NCBI RefSeq assembly: GCF_964355755.1
Contig: NC_092670.1
Coordinates: 27,517,795-27,581,794 of the forward strand
Direction: 5' to 3'
Origin: Antedon mediterranea
Lineage: Eukaryota > Echinodermata > Crinoidea > Comatulida > Antedonidae
DNA: 64,000 bases
Below are positions 11,581 to 24,292 of the stretch, piece after piece. The stretch's first letter is position 1, and each line of letters starts with the position of its first letter. A program made the position numbers and the translations under genes. The notes beneath the pieces were generated by a model, which was given only the letters and a program-made list of their open reading frames with translations, was not told where the DNA came from and did no database searches.

Positions 11581-12460
11581 GTCTAAAAAGTCTCCAAATG
11601 CGATTTTAAGGTATTCTAAGCACTTTGGTGTTTTTATGTTAACAAGTTTTATCGAAAATTACAAAATGGTGTAAAACGTCTCCAAATGCGATTTGAAGCT
11701 ATTCTAAGCACTTTGGTGTTTTTATGTTAACAAGTTTTTTCGAAAATCACAAAATGGTGTAAAACGTCTCCAAATGCGATTTTAAGCTATTCTAAGCAAT
11801 TTGGTGTTTTTATGTTAACAAGTTTTTTCGAAAATCACAAAATGGTCTAAAACGTCTCCAAATGCGATTTGAAGCTATTCTGTACACTTTGCTGTTTTGT
11901 GAGAATAATTTTTGTCGAAATGCTCAAAATGGTCAAAAACGTTTTTAAATACGATATTAAGCTATTTTGTGCTCTTTGATGTTTTTGTGTGAAAAGTTTT
12001 ATCGAAATGCTCAAAATGGTCTAAAACGGTTTCTAATGTGATTTTAAGCACTTTGATGTTTTTATGTTAACAACTTTTTTAGAAATTTACAAAATGGTGT
12101 AAAACGTCTCCAAATGCGATTTGAAGCTATTCTAAGCAATTTCGTGTTTTTATGTTAACAAGTTTTTTCGAAAATCACAAAATGGTCTAAAACGTCTCCA
12201 AATGCGATTTGAAGCTATTCTAAGCACGTTTGTGTTTTTATGTTAACAAGTTTTTTCGAAAATCACAAAATGGTCTAAAATGTCTCCAAATGCGATTTTA
12301 AGGTATTCTAAGCACTTTGGTGTTTTTATGTTAACAAGTTTTTTCGAAAATCACAAAATGGTCTAAAACGTCTACAAATGCGATTTGAAGCTATTCTAAG
12401 CACTTTGGTGTTTTTATGTTAACAAGTTTTTTCGAAAATCACAAAATGGTATAAAACGTC
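11581..12460 (+). repeat. Block duplicated at 37538-38416
   Basis: The two segments match at offset 25957 and share rare forms: ctaaaaagtctcc, aagttttatcgaaaat and gcaatttcgtg. This copy has gattttaaggtattc near 11603 where the partner has gatttgaagctattc. The match ends where the partner reads aaacgtgtacaaatg near 38415. Confidence 0.72.
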
Positions 12461-14156
12461 TCCAAATGCGATTTGAAGATTTTCTAAGCACTTTGGTTTT
12501 TTTATGTTTACAAGTTTTTTCGAAAATCACAAAATGGTCTAAAACGTCTCCAAATGCGATTTGAAGCTATTCTGTACACTTTGCTGTTTTGTGTGAATAA
12601 TTTTGTCAAAATGCTCAAAATCGTCAAAAACGTTTTTAAATACTATATTAAGCTATTTTGTGTTCTTTGATGTTTTTGTGTGAAAAGTTTTATCGAAATG
12701 CTCAAAATGGTCTAAAACGGTTTCTAATGAAATGATTTTAAGAACTTTGATGTTTTTATGTTAACAACTTTTTTAGAAAATCACAAAATGGTCTAAAACG
12801 TCTCCAAATGCGATTTGAAGCAATTCTAAGCACTTTGGTGTTTTTATGTTAACAAGTTTTTTCGAAAATCACAAAATGGTATAAAACCTCTCCAAATGCG
12901 ATTTTAAGGTATTCTAAGCACTTTGGTGTTTTTATGTTAACAAGTTTTTTCGAAAATCACAAAATGGTCTAAAACGTCTACAAATGCGATTTGAAGCTAT
13001 TCTAAGCACTTTGGTGTTTTTATGTTAACAAGTTTTTTCGAAAATCACAAAATGGTATAAAACGTCTCCAAATGCGATTTTAAGCTATTCTAAGCAATTT
13101 GGTGTTTTTATGTTAACAAGTTTTTTCGAAAATCACAAAATGGTCGAAAATGTCACAAAATGCGATTTGAAGCTATTCTAAGCACTTTGGTGTTATTATG
13201 TTAACAAGTTTTTTCGAAAATCACAAATTGGTCTAAAACGTCTCCAAATGCGATTTGAAGCTATTTTAAGCACTTTGGTGTTTTTGTGTAACCAAGTTTT
13301 TTCGAAAATCACAAAAGGGTCTAAAATGTCTCAAAATGCGATTTGAAGCTATTCTGTACACTTTGATGTTTTTTTGTTAACAAGTTTTTTCGAAAGTCAC
13401 AAAATGGTCTAAAACGTCTCCAAATGCGATTTGAAGCTATTCTAAGCACTTTGGTGTTTTTATGTTAACAAGTTTTTTCGAAAATCACAAAATGGTGTAA
13501 AACGTCTCCAAATGCGATTTGAAGCTATTCTAAGCACTTTGGTGTTTTTATGTTAACAAGTTTTTTCGAAAATCACAAAATGGTGTAAAACTTCTCAGAA
13601 TACGATTTTAAGCTATTCTAAGCAATTTCGTATTTTTATGTTAACAAGTTTTTTCAAAAATCACAAAATGGTCTAAAACGTCTCCAAATGCGATTTGAAG
13701 TTATTCTGTACACTTTGCTGTTTTGTGAGAATAATTTTTGTCGAAATGCTCAAAATGGTCAAAAACGTTTTTAAATACGATATTAAGCTATTTTGTGCTC
13801 TTTGATGTTTTTGTGTGAAAAGTTTTATCGAAATGCTCAAAATGGTCTAAAACGGTTTCTAATGTGATTTTAAGCACTTTGATGTTTTTATGTTAACAAC
13901 TTTTTTAGAAAATTACAAAATGGTGTAAAACGTCTCCAAATGCGATTTGAAGCTATTCTAAGCAATTTCGTGTTTTTATGTTAACAAGTTTTTTCGAAAA
14001 TCACAAAATGGTCTAAAACGTCTCCAAATGCGATTTGAAGCTATTCTAAGCACTTTTGTGTTTTTATGTTAACAAGTTTTTTCGAAAATCACAAAATGGT
14101 CTAAAATGTCTCCAAATGCGATTTTAAGGTATTCTAAGCACTTTGGTGTTTTTATG
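12300..14156 (+). repeat. Block duplicated at 17839-19695
   Basis: A constant offset of 5539 links the two copies through shared rare forms: aatgaaatgatttt (12729 and 18268), gttattatg (13192 and 18731), aaaacttctc (13591 and 19130) and gtgagaataattt. The copy at 17839 ends near 19695, where an A tail joins a B head. This copy has ttctcagaatacg near 13592 where the partner has ttctccaaatacg. Confidence 0.8.
12640..12760 (+). repeat. C variant with 3-bp insertion (C+3)
   Basis: The usual ctaatgtgatttt reads ctaatgaaatgatttt, three extra bases at about 12729-12731, followed by aagaactttg instead of aagcactttg. The same variant recurs at about 18268, 19833, 42491 and 49736. At four of these (12597, 18138, 42360, 49605) the preceding B has gaataattttgtc, one T short, so the B and C changes are inherited as a linked pair. 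Confidence 0.83.
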
Positions 14157-14502
14157 TTAACAAGTTTTTTCGAAAATCACAAAATGGTCTAAAACGTCTA
14201 CAAATGCGATTTGAAGCTATTCTAAGCACTTTGGTGTTTTTATGTTAACAAGTTTTTTCGAAAATCACAAAATGGTATAAAACGTCTCCAAATGCGATTT
14301 GAAGATTTTCTAAGCACTTTGGTGTTTTTATGTTTACAAGTTTTTTCGAAAATCACAAAATGGTCTAAAACGTCTCCAAATGCGATTTTAAGGTATTCTA
14401 AGCACTTTGGTGTTTTTATGTTAACAAGTTTTTTCGAAAATCACAAAATGGTCTAAAACGTCTACAAATGCGATTTGAAGCTATTCTAAGCAATTTGGTG
14501 TT

Positions 14503-16048
14503 TTTATGTTAACAAGTTTTTTCGAAAATCACAAAATGGTCGAAAATGTCACAAAATGCGATTTTAAGCTATTGTAAGCACTTTGTTGTTTTTATGTTAA
14601 CAAGTTTTTTTCGAAAATCACAAAATGGTCTAAAACCTCTCCAAATGCGATTTGAAGCTATTCTGTACACTTTGCTGTTTTGTGTGAATAATTTTTGTCG
14701 AAATGCTCAAAATGGTCAAAAACGTTTTTAAATACGATATTAAGCTATTTTGTGCTCTTTGATGTTTTTGTGTGAAAAGTTTTATCGAAATGCTCAAAAT
14801 GGTCTAAAACGGTTTCTAATGTGATTTTAAGCACTTTGGTGTTTTTATGTTAACAAGTTTTTTCGAAAATCACAAAATGGTCTAAAACGTCTCCAAATGT
14901 GATTTGAAGCTATTCTAAACACTTTGGTGTTTTTATGTTAACAAGTTTTTTCGAAAATCACAAATTGGTCTAAAACGTCTCCAAATGCGATTTGAAGCTA
15001 TTTTAAGCACTTTGGTGTTTTTGTGTAACCAAGTTTTTTCGAAAATCACAAAAGGGTCTAAAATGTCTCAAAATGCGATTTGAAGCTATTCTGTACACTT
15101 TGATGTTTTTTTGTTAACAAGTTTTTTCGAAAGTCACAAAATGCTCTAAAACGTCTCCAAATGCGATTTGAAGCTATTCTAAGCACTTTGCTGTTTTGTG
15201 TGAATAATTTTTGTCGAAATGCTCAAAATGGTCAAAAACGTTTTTAAATACGATATTAAGCTATTTTGTGCTCTTTGATGTTTTTGTGTGAAAAGTTTTA
15301 TCGAAATGCTCAAAATGGTCTAAAACGGTTTCTAATGTGATTTTAAGCACTTTGATGTTTTTATGTTAACAACTTTTTTAGAAAATCACAAAATGGTCTA
15401 AAACGTCTCCAAATGCGATTTGAAGCAATTCTAAGCACTTTGGTGTTTTTATGGTAACGAGTTTTTTTGAATATCACAAAATGGTCTAAAATATCTCCAA
15501 ATGCGATTTGAAGCTTTTCTAAGCACTTTGGTGTTTTTATGTTAACAAGTTTTTTCGAAAATCACAAAATGGTCTAAAACGTCTCCAAATGCGATTTGAA
15601 GCTTTTCTAAGCACTTTGGTGTTTTTATGTTAACAAGTTTTTTCGAAAATCACAAAATGGTCTAAAACGTCTCCAAATGCGATTTGAAGCTATTCTGTAC
15701 ACTTTGCTGTTTTGTGTGAATAATTTTTGTCGAAATGCTCAAAATGGTCAAAAACGTTTTTAAATACGATATTAAGCTATTTTGTGCTCTTTGATGTTTT
15801 TGTGTGAAAAGTTTTATCGAAATGCTCAAAATGGTCTAAAACGGTTTCTAATGTGATTTTAAGCACTTTGATGTTTTTATGTTAACAACTTTTTTAGAAA
15901 ATCACAAAATGGTCTAAAACGTCTCCAAATGCGATTTGAAGCAATTCTAAGCACTTTGGTGTTTTTATGGTAACGAGTTTTTTTGAATATCACAAAATGG
16001 TCTAAAATGTCTCCAAATGCGATTTGAAGCTTTTCTAAGCACTTTGGT
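14503..16048 (+). repeat. Second copy of the window start
   Basis: It matches 1-1547 at offset 14502 (14501 after a one-T difference near 355). Distinctive shared forms are gtcgaaaatgtcacaaaatg, aaaacctctcc and the T7 run before cgaaaatc. Differences include gctattgtaagc near 14570 and aaaatatctcc near 15489. It diverges after about 16048, where it has gttaacaag and the window start has ggtaacgagttatttcg. Confidence 0.78.
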
Positions 16049-17838
16049 GTTTTTATGTTAACAAGTTTTTTCGAAAATCACAAAATGGTCTAAAACGTCT
16101 CCAAATGCGATTTGAAGCTATTCTGTACACTTTGCTGTTTTGTGTGAATAATTTTTGTCGAAATGCTCAAAATGGTCAAAAACGTTTTTAAATACGATAT
16201 TAAGCTATTTTGTGCTCTTTGATGTTTTTGTGTGAAAAGTTTTATCGAAATGCTCAAAATGGTCTAAAACGGTTTCTAATGTGATTTTAAGCACTTTGAT
16301 GTTTTTATGTTAACAACTTTTTTAGAAAATCACAAAATGGTCTAAAACGTCTCCAAATGCGATTTGAAGCAATTCTAAGCACTTTGGTGTTTTTATGGTA
16401 ACGAGTTTTTTTGAATATCACAAAATGGTCTAAAATGTCTCCAAATGCGATTTGAAGCTTTTCTAAGCACTTTGGTGTTTTTATGTTTACAAGTTTTTTC
16501 GAAAATCACAAAATGGTCTAAAACGGCTCCAAATACGATTTGAAGCTATTCTAAGCACTTTGGTGTTTTTATGTTAACAAGTTTTTTCGAAAATCACAAA
16601 ATGGTCTAAAACGTTTCCAAATGCGATTTGAAGCTATTCTAAGCACTTTGGTGTTTTTATGTTAACAAGTTTTTTCGAAAATCACAAAATGGTGTAAAAC
16701 GTCTCCAAATGCGATTTGAAGCTATTCTAAGTAATTTTGTGTTTTTATGTTAACAAGTTTTTTCGAAAATCACAAAATAGTCTAAAACGTCTCCAAATGC
16801 GATTTGAAGCTATTCTAAGCACTTTTGTGTTTTTATGTTAACAAGTTTTTTCGAAAATCACAAAATGGTCTAAAATGTCTCAAAATGCGATTTGAAGCTA
16901 TTCTGTACACTTTGCTGTTTTGTGTGAATAATTTTTGTCAAAATGCTCAAAATGGTCAAAAACGTTTTTAAATACTTTATTAAGCTATTTTGTGTTCTTT
17001 GATGTTTTTGTGTGAAAAGTTTTTTCGAAATGCTCAAAATGGTCTAAAACGGTTTCTAATGTGATTTTAAGCACTTTGATGTTTTTATGTTAACAACTTT
17101 TTTAGAAAATTACAAAATGGTCTAAAACGTCTCCAAATGCGATTTGAAGCAATTCTAAGCACTTTGGTGTTTTTATGTTAACAAGTTTTTTCGAAAATCA
17201 CAAAATGGTCTAAAACGTCTCCAAATGCGATTTGAAGCTATTCTGTACACTTTGCTGTTTTGTGTGAATAATTTTTGTTGAAATGCTCAAAATGGTCAAA
17301 AACGTTTTTAAATACGATATTAAGCTATTTTGTGCTCTTTGATGTTTTTGTGTGAAAAGTTTTATCGAAATGCTAAAAATGGTCTAAAACGGTTTCTAAT
17401 GTGATTTTAAGCACTTTGGTGTTTTTATGTTAACAAGTTTTTTCGAAAATCACAAAATGGTCTAAAATGTCTCCAAATGCGATTTGAAGCTTTTCTAAGC
17501 ACTTTGGTGTTTTTATGTTAACAAGTTTTTTCGAAAATCACAAAATGGTCTAAAACGTCTCCAAATGTGATTTGAAGCTATTCTAAACACTTTGGTGTTT
17601 TTATGTTAACAAGTTTTTTCGAAAATCACAAATTGGTCTAAAACGTCTCCAAATGCGATTTGAAGCTATTTTAAGCACTTTGGTGTTTTTGTGTAACCAA
17701 GTTTTTTCGAAAATCACAAAAGGGTCTAAAATGTCTCAAAATGCGATTTGAAGCTATTCTGTACACTTTGATGTTTTTTTGTTAACAAGTTTTTTCGAAA
17801 GTCACAAAATGGTCTAAAAAGTCTCCAAATGCGATTTG
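16049..17838 (+). repeat. Block carrying the acggctccaaatacg tag
   Basis: This part aligns with about 3358-5060 at an offset of about 12690, sharing acggctccaaatacg (3837 and 16525). It differs by an added A copy of the gcttttc class at about 17420-17510, which also occurs at the same place in 35.9 kb, 37.2 kb and 59.8 kb. One C copy near 17365 reads gctaaaaatgg instead of gctcaaaatgg. Confidence 0.68.
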
Positions 17839-19689
17839 AAGCTATTCTAAGCACTTTGGTGTTTTTATGTTAACAAGTTTTTTTGAAAATCACAAAATGG
17901 TCTAAAACGTCTACAAATGCGATTTGAAGCTATTCTAAGCACTTTGGTGTTTTTATGTTAACAAGTTTTTTCGAAAATCACAAAATGGTATAAAACGTCT
18001 CCAAATGCGATTTGAAGATTTTCTAAGCACTTTGGTGTTTTTATGTTTACAAGTTTTTTCGAAAATCACAAAATGGTCTAAAACGTCTCCAAATGCGATT
18101 TGAAGCTATTCTGTACACTTTGCTGTTTTGTTTGAATAATTTTGTCAAAATGCTCAAAATGGTCAAAAACGTTTTTAAATACTATATTAAGCTATTTTGT
18201 GTTCTTTGATGTTTTTGTGTGAAAAGTTTTATCGAAATGCTCAAAATGGTCTAAAACGGTTTCTAATGAAATGATTTTAAGAACTTTGATGTTTTTATGT
18301 TAACAACTTTTTTAGAAAATCACAAAATGGTCTAAAACGTCTCCAAATGCGATTTGAAGCAATTCTAAGCACTTTGGTGTTTTTATGTTAACAAGTTTTT
18401 TCGAAAATCACAAAATGGTATAAAACCTCTCCAAATGCGATTTTAAGGTATTCTAAGCACTTTGGTGTTTTTATGTTAACAAGTTTTTTCGAAAATCACA
18501 AAATGGTCTAAAACGTCTACAAATGCGATTTGAAGCTATTCTAAGCACTTTGGTGTTTTTATGTTAACAAGTTTTTTCGAAAATCACAAAATGGTATAAA
18601 ACGTCTCCAAATGCGATTTTAAGGTATTCTAAGCACTTTGGTGTTTTTATGTTAACAAGTTTTTTCGAAAATCACAAAATGGTCGAAAATGTCACAAAAT
18701 GCGATTTGAAGCTATTCTAAGCACTTTGGTGTTATTATGTTAACAAGTTTTTTCGAAAATCACAAATTGGTCTAAAACGTCTCCAAATGCGATTTGAAGC
18801 TATTTTAAGCACTTTGGTGTTTTTGTGTAACCAAGTTTTTTCGAAAATCACAAAAGGGTCTAAAATGTCTCAAAATGCGATTTGAAGCTATTCTGTACAC
18901 TTTGATGTTTTTTTGTTAACAAGTTTTTTCGAAAGTTACAAAATGGACTAAAACGTCTCCAAATGCGATTTGAAGCTATTCTAAGCACTTTGGTGTTTTT
19001 ATGTTAACAAGTTTTTTCGAAAATCACAAAATGGTGTAAAACGTCTCCAAATGCGATTTGAAGCTATTCTAAGCACTTTGGTGTTTTTATGTTAACAAGT
19101 TTTTTCGAAAATCACAAAATGGTGTAAAACTTCTCCAAATACGATTTTAAGCTATTCTAAGCAATTTGGTGTTTTTATGTTAACAAGTTTTTTTCGAAAA
19201 TCACAAATGGTCTAAAACGTCTCCAAATGCGATTTGAAGTTATTCTGTACACTTTGCTGTTTTGTGAGAATAATTTTTGTCGAAATGCTCAAAATGGTCA
19301 AAAACGTTTTTAAATACGATATTAAGCTATTTTGTGCTCTTTGATGTTTTTGTGTGAAAAGTTTTATCGAAATGCTCAAAATGGTCTAAAACGGTTTCTA
19401 ATGTGATTTTAAGCACTTTGATGTTTTTATGTTAACAACTTTTTTAGAAAATTACAAAATGGTGTAAAACGTCTCCAAATGCGATTTGAAGCTATTCTAT
19501 GCAATTTGGTGTTTTTATGTTAACAAGTTTTTTCGAAATTCACAAAAGGGTCTAAAACGTCTCCAAATGCGATTTGAAGCTATTCTAAGCACTTTTGTGT
19601 TTTTATGTTAACAAGTTTTTTCGAAAATCACAAAATGGTCTAAAATGTCTCCAAATGCGATTTTAAGGTATTCTAAGCACTTTGGTGTT

Positions 19690-19780
19690 TTTATGTTAAT
19701 AATTTTTGTCAAAATGCTCAAAATGGTCAAAAACGTTTTTAAATACTATATTAAGCTATTTTGTGTTCTTTGATGTTTTT
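19690..19780 (+). repeat. A-to-B fusion junction
   Basis: At 19693-19704 the A tail tttttatgttaa runs into taatttttgtcaaaatg, so a B2 copy starts gttaataat rather than gtgtgaataat. This marks the end of the 17839-19695 duplicate and the start of a B2-C+3 pair that elsewhere follows a gtacac copy. The exchange point falls in the AT-rich head shared by A and B. Confidence 0.8.
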
Positions 19781-20299
19781 GTGTGAAAAGTTTTATCGAA
19801 ATGCTCAAAATGGTCTAAAACGGTTTCTAATGAAATGATTTTAAGAACTTTGATGTTTTTATGTTAACAACTTTTTTAGAAAATCACAAAATGGTCTAAA
19901 ACGTCTCCAAATGCGATTTGAAGCAATTCTAAGCACTTTGGTGTTTTTATGTTAACAAGTTTTTTCGAAAATCACAAAATGGTATAAAACGTCTCCAAAT
20001 GCGATTTTAAGGTATTCTAAGCACTTTGGTGTTTTTATGTTAACAAGTTTTTTCGAAAATCACAAAATGGTCTAAAACGTCTACAAATGCGATTTGAAGC
20101 TATTCTAAGCACTTTGGTGTTTTTATGTTAACAAGTTTTTTCGAAAATCACAAAATGGTCTAAAACGTCTCCAAATGCGATTTGAAGCTATTCTGTACAC
20201 TTTGCTGTTTTGTGTGAATAATTTTTGTCGAAATGCTCAAAATGGTCAAAAACGTTTTTAAATACGATATTAAGCTATTTTGTGCTCTTTGATGTTTTT

Positions 20300-20349
20300 G
20301 TGTGAAAAGTTTTATCGAAATGCTCAAAATGGTCTAAAACGGTTTCTAA
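20300..20349 (+). repeat. Truncated C monomer (50 bp) at a block boundary
   Basis: The C copy reads gtgtgaaaag through acggtttctaat and then jumps to gttaacaag; the 28-bp tail from gtgatttt to tttttat is missing. The same junction forms the first bases of the window. It marks the left edge of the block copied from 1-2311 and is therefore a heritable breakpoint. Confidence 0.85.
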
Positions 20350-21020
20350 TGTTAACAAGTTTTTTCGAAAATCACAAAATGGTCGAAAATGTCACAAAAT
20401 GCGATTTTAAGCTATTCTAAGCACTTTGTTGTTTTTATGTTAACAAGTTTTTTTCGAAAATCACAAAATGGTCTAAAACCTCTCCAAATGCGATTTGAAG
20501 CTATTCTGTACACTTTGCTGTTTTGTGTGAATAATTTTTGTCGAAATGCTCAAAATGGTCAAAAACGTTTTTAAATACGATATTAAGCTATTTTGTGCTC
20601 TTTGATGTTTTTGTGTGAAAAGTTTTATCGAAATGCTCAAAATGGTCTAAAACGGTTTCTAATGTGATTTTAAGCACTTTGGTGTTTTTATGTTAACAAG
20701 TTTTTTTCGAAAATCACAAAATGGTCTAAAACGTCTCCAAATGTGATTTGAAGCTATTCTAAACACTTTGGTGTTTTTATGTTAACAAGTTTTTTCGAAA
20801 ATCACAAATTGGTCTAAAACGTCTCCAAATGCGATTTGAAGCTATTTTAAGCACTTTGGTGTTTTTGTGTAACCAAGTTTTTTCGAAAATCACAAAAGGG
20901 TCTAAAATGTCTCAAAATGCGATTTGAAGCTATTCTGTACACTTTGATGTTTTTTTGTTAACAAGTTTTTTCGAAAGTCACAAAATGGTCTAAAACGTCT
21001 CCAAATGCGATTTGAAGCTA

Positions 21021-22656
21021 TTCTAAGCACTTTGCTGTTTTGTGTGAATAATTTTTGTCGAAATGCTCAAAATGGTCAAAAACGTTTTTAAATACGATAT
21101 TAAGCTATTTTGTGCTCTTTGATGTTTTTGTGTGAAAAGTTTTACCGAAATGCTCAAAATGGTCTAAAACGGTTTCTAATGTGATTTTAAGCACTTTGAT
21201 GTTTTTATGTTAACAACTTTTTTAGAAAATCACAAAATGGTCTAAAACGTCTCCAAATGCGATTTGAAGCAATTCTAAGCACTTTGGTGTTTTTATGGTA
21301 ACGAGTTTTTTTGAATATCACAAAATGGTCTAAAATGTCTCCAAATGCGATTTGAAGCTTTTCTAAGCACTTTGGTGTTTTTATGTTAACAAGTTTTTTC
21401 GAAAACCACAAAATGGTCTAAAACGTCTCCAAATGCGATTTGAAGCTTTTCTAAGCACTTTGGTGTTTTTATGTTAACAAGTTTTTTCGAAAATCACAAA
21501 ATGGTCTAAAACGTCTCCAAATGCGATTTGAAGCTATTCTGTACACTTTGCTGTTTTGTGTGAATAATTTTTGTCGAAATGCTCAAAATGGTCAAAAACG
21601 TTTTTAAATACGATATTAAGCTATTTTGTGCTCTTTGATGTTTTTGTGTGAAAAGTTTTATCGAAATGCTCAAAATGGTCTAAAACGGTTTCTAATGTGA
21701 TTTTAAGCACTTTGATGTTTTTATGTTAACAACTTTTTTAGAAAATCACAAAATGGTCTAAAACGTCTCCAAATGCGATTTGAAGCAATTCTAAGCACTT
21801 TGGTGTTTTTATGGTAACGAGTTTTTTTGAATATCACAAAATGGTCTAAAATGTCTCCAAATGCGATTTGAAGCTTTTCTAAGCACTTTGGTGTTTTTAT
21901 GGTAACGAGTTATTTCGAAAATCACAAAATGGTCTAAAACGTCTCCAAATGCGATTTGAAGCTATTCTGTACACTTTGCTGTTTTGTGTGAATAATTTTT
22001 GTCAAAATGCTCAAAATGGTCAAAAACGTTTTTAAATACTATATTAAGCTATTTTGTGCTCTTTGATGTTTTTGTGTGAAAAGTTTTATCGAAATGCTCA
22101 AAATGGTCTAAAACGGTTTCTAATGTGATTTTAAGCACTTTGATGTTTTTATGTTAACAACTTTTTTAGAAAATTACAAAATGGTGTAAAACGTCTCCAA
22201 ATGCGATTTGAAGCTATTCTAAGCAATTTGGTGTTTTTATGTTAACAAGTTTTTTCGAAAATCACAAAATGGTCTAAAACGTCTCCAAATGCGATTTGAA
22301 GCTATTCTAAGCACTTTTGTGTTTTTATGTTAACAAGTTTTTTCGAAAATCACAAAATGGTCTAAAATGTCTCCAATTGCGATTTGAAGCTTTTCTAAGC
22401 ACTTTTGTGTTTTTATGTTTACAAGTTTTTTCGAAAATCACAAAATGGTCTAAAACGTCTCCAAATGCGATTTGAAGCTATTCTAAGCACTTTGGTGTTT
22501 TTATGTTAACAAGTTTTTTCGAAAATCACAAAATGGTCTAAAACGTCTCCAAATGTGATTTGAAGCTATTCTAAACACTTTGGTGTTTTTATGTTAACAA
22601 GTTTTTTCGAAAATCACAAATTGGTCTAAAACGTCTCCATATGCGATTTGAAGCTA
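21021..22656 (+). repeat. 1636-bp higher-order repeat, copy 1
   Basis: The unit runs from ttctaagcactttgctg to ctccatatgcgatttgaagc. The length equals 3x252 + 10x88, that is 19 monomers (13 A, 3 B, 3 C). The unit end is joined to the unit start at 22657. The only private change I saw in this copy is a C at 21145 (accgaaatg for atcgaaatg). A solitary copy of the same unit exists at 676-2311. Confidence 0.9.
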
Positions 22657-24292
22657 TTCTAAGCACTTTGCTGTTTTGTGTGAATAATTTTTGTCGAAAT
22701 GCTCAAAATGGTCAAAAACGTTTTTAAATACGATATTAAGCTATTTTGTGCTCTTTGATGTTTTTGTGTGAAAAGTTTTATCGAAATACTCAAAATGGTC
22801 TAAAACGGTTTCTAATGTGATTTTAAGCACTTTGATGTTTTTATGTTAACAACTTTTTTAGAAAATCACAAAATGGTCTAAAACGTCTCCAAATGCGATT
22901 TGAAGCAATTCTAAGCACTTTGGTGTTTTTATGGTAACGAGTTTTTTTGAATATCACAAAATGGTCTAAAATGTCTCCAAATGCGATTTGAAGCTTTTCT
23001 AAGCACTTTGGTGTTTTTATGTTAACAAGTTTTTTCGAAAACCACAAAATGGTCTAAAACGTCTCCAAATGCGATTTGAAGCTTTTCTAAGCACTTTGGT
23101 GTTTTTATGTTAACAAGTTTTTTCGAAAATCACAAAATGGTCTAAAACGTCTCCAAATGCGATTTGAAGCTATTCTGTACACTTTGCTGTTTTGTGTGAA
23201 TAATTTTTGTCGAAATGCTCAAAATGGTCAAAAACGTTTTTAAATACGATATTAAGCTATTTTGTGCTCTTTGATGTTTTTGTGTGAAAAGTTTTATCGA
23301 AATGCTCAAAATGGTCTAAAACGGTTTCTAATGTGATTTTAAGCACTTTGATGTTTTTATGTTAACAACTTTTTTAGAAAATCACAAAATGGTCTAAAAC
23401 GTCTCCAAATGCGATTTGAAGCAATTCTAAGCACTTTGGTGTTTTTATGGTAACGAGTTTTTTTGAATATCACAAAATGGTCTAAAATGTCTCCAAATGC
23501 GATTTGAAGCTTTTCTAAGCACTTTGGTGTTTTTATGGTAACGAGTTATTTCGAAAATCACAAAATGGTCTAAAACGTCTCCAAATGCGATTTGAAGCTA
23601 TTCTGTACACTTTGCTGTTTTGTGTGAATAATTTTTGTCAAAATGCTCAAAATGGTCAAAAACGTTTTTAAATACTATATTAAGCTATTTTGTGCTCTTT
23701 GATGTTTTTGTGTGAAAAGTTTTATCGAAATGCTCAAAATGGTCTAAAACGGTTTCTAATGTGATTTTAAGCACTTTGATGTTTTTATGTTAACAACTTT
23801 TTTAGAAAATTACAAAATGGTGTAAAACGTCTCCAAATGCGATTTGAAGCTATTCTAAGCAATTTGGTGTTTTTATGTTAACAAGTTTTTTCGAAAATCA
23901 CAAAATGGTCTAAAACGTCTCCAAATGCGATTTGAAGCTATTCTAAGCACTTTTGTGTTTTTATGTTAACAAGTTTTTTCGAAAATCACAAAATGGTCTA
24001 AAATGTCTCCAATTGCGATTTGAAGCTTTTCTAAGCACTTTTGTGTTTTTATGTTTACAAGTTTTTTCGAAAATCACAAAATGGTCTAAAACGTCTCCAA
24101 ATGCGATTTGAAGCTATTCTAAGCACTTTGGTGTTTTTATGTTAACAAGTTTTTTCGAAAATCACAAAATGGTCTAAAACGTCTCCAAATGTGATTTGAA
24201 GCTATTCTAAACACTTTGGTGTTTTTATGTTAACAAGTTTTTTCGAAAATCACAAATTGGTCTAAAACGTCTCCATATGCGATTTGAAGCTA
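22657..24292 (+). repeat. 1636-bp higher-order repeat, copy 2
   Basis: Nearly identical to the copies on either side; the one private change noticed is an A at 22788 (gaaatactc for gaaatgctc). Its end repeats the tag ctccatatgcg. Such near-identity implies very recent duplication or conversion between copies. Confidence 0.9.

Larger units (their letters stand above)
5918..12300 (+). repeat. Irregular, more diverged part of the array
   Basis: This stretch has the same monomers, but no long near-identical partner as clear as those of its neighbours, except at 11581-12460. B-C pairs are sparse: about 6400-6540, 7940-8110, 8460-8630, 10040-10200 and 11890-12070. Private changes and broken monomers are frequent: missing or extra T, tcttaaacg, gttgacaag, atggtaatttatt. 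It looks like an older layer less affected by recent duplication; this is inference from visible variant density. Confidence 0.65.

Noticed and set aside
21130-21208. Transposon ends or MITE at the C monomer
   Set aside because: The short C copy with distinct flanks looked like an insert, but it aligns with A along its length apart from a 10-bp deletion, and has no terminal inverted repeat or target-site duplication.
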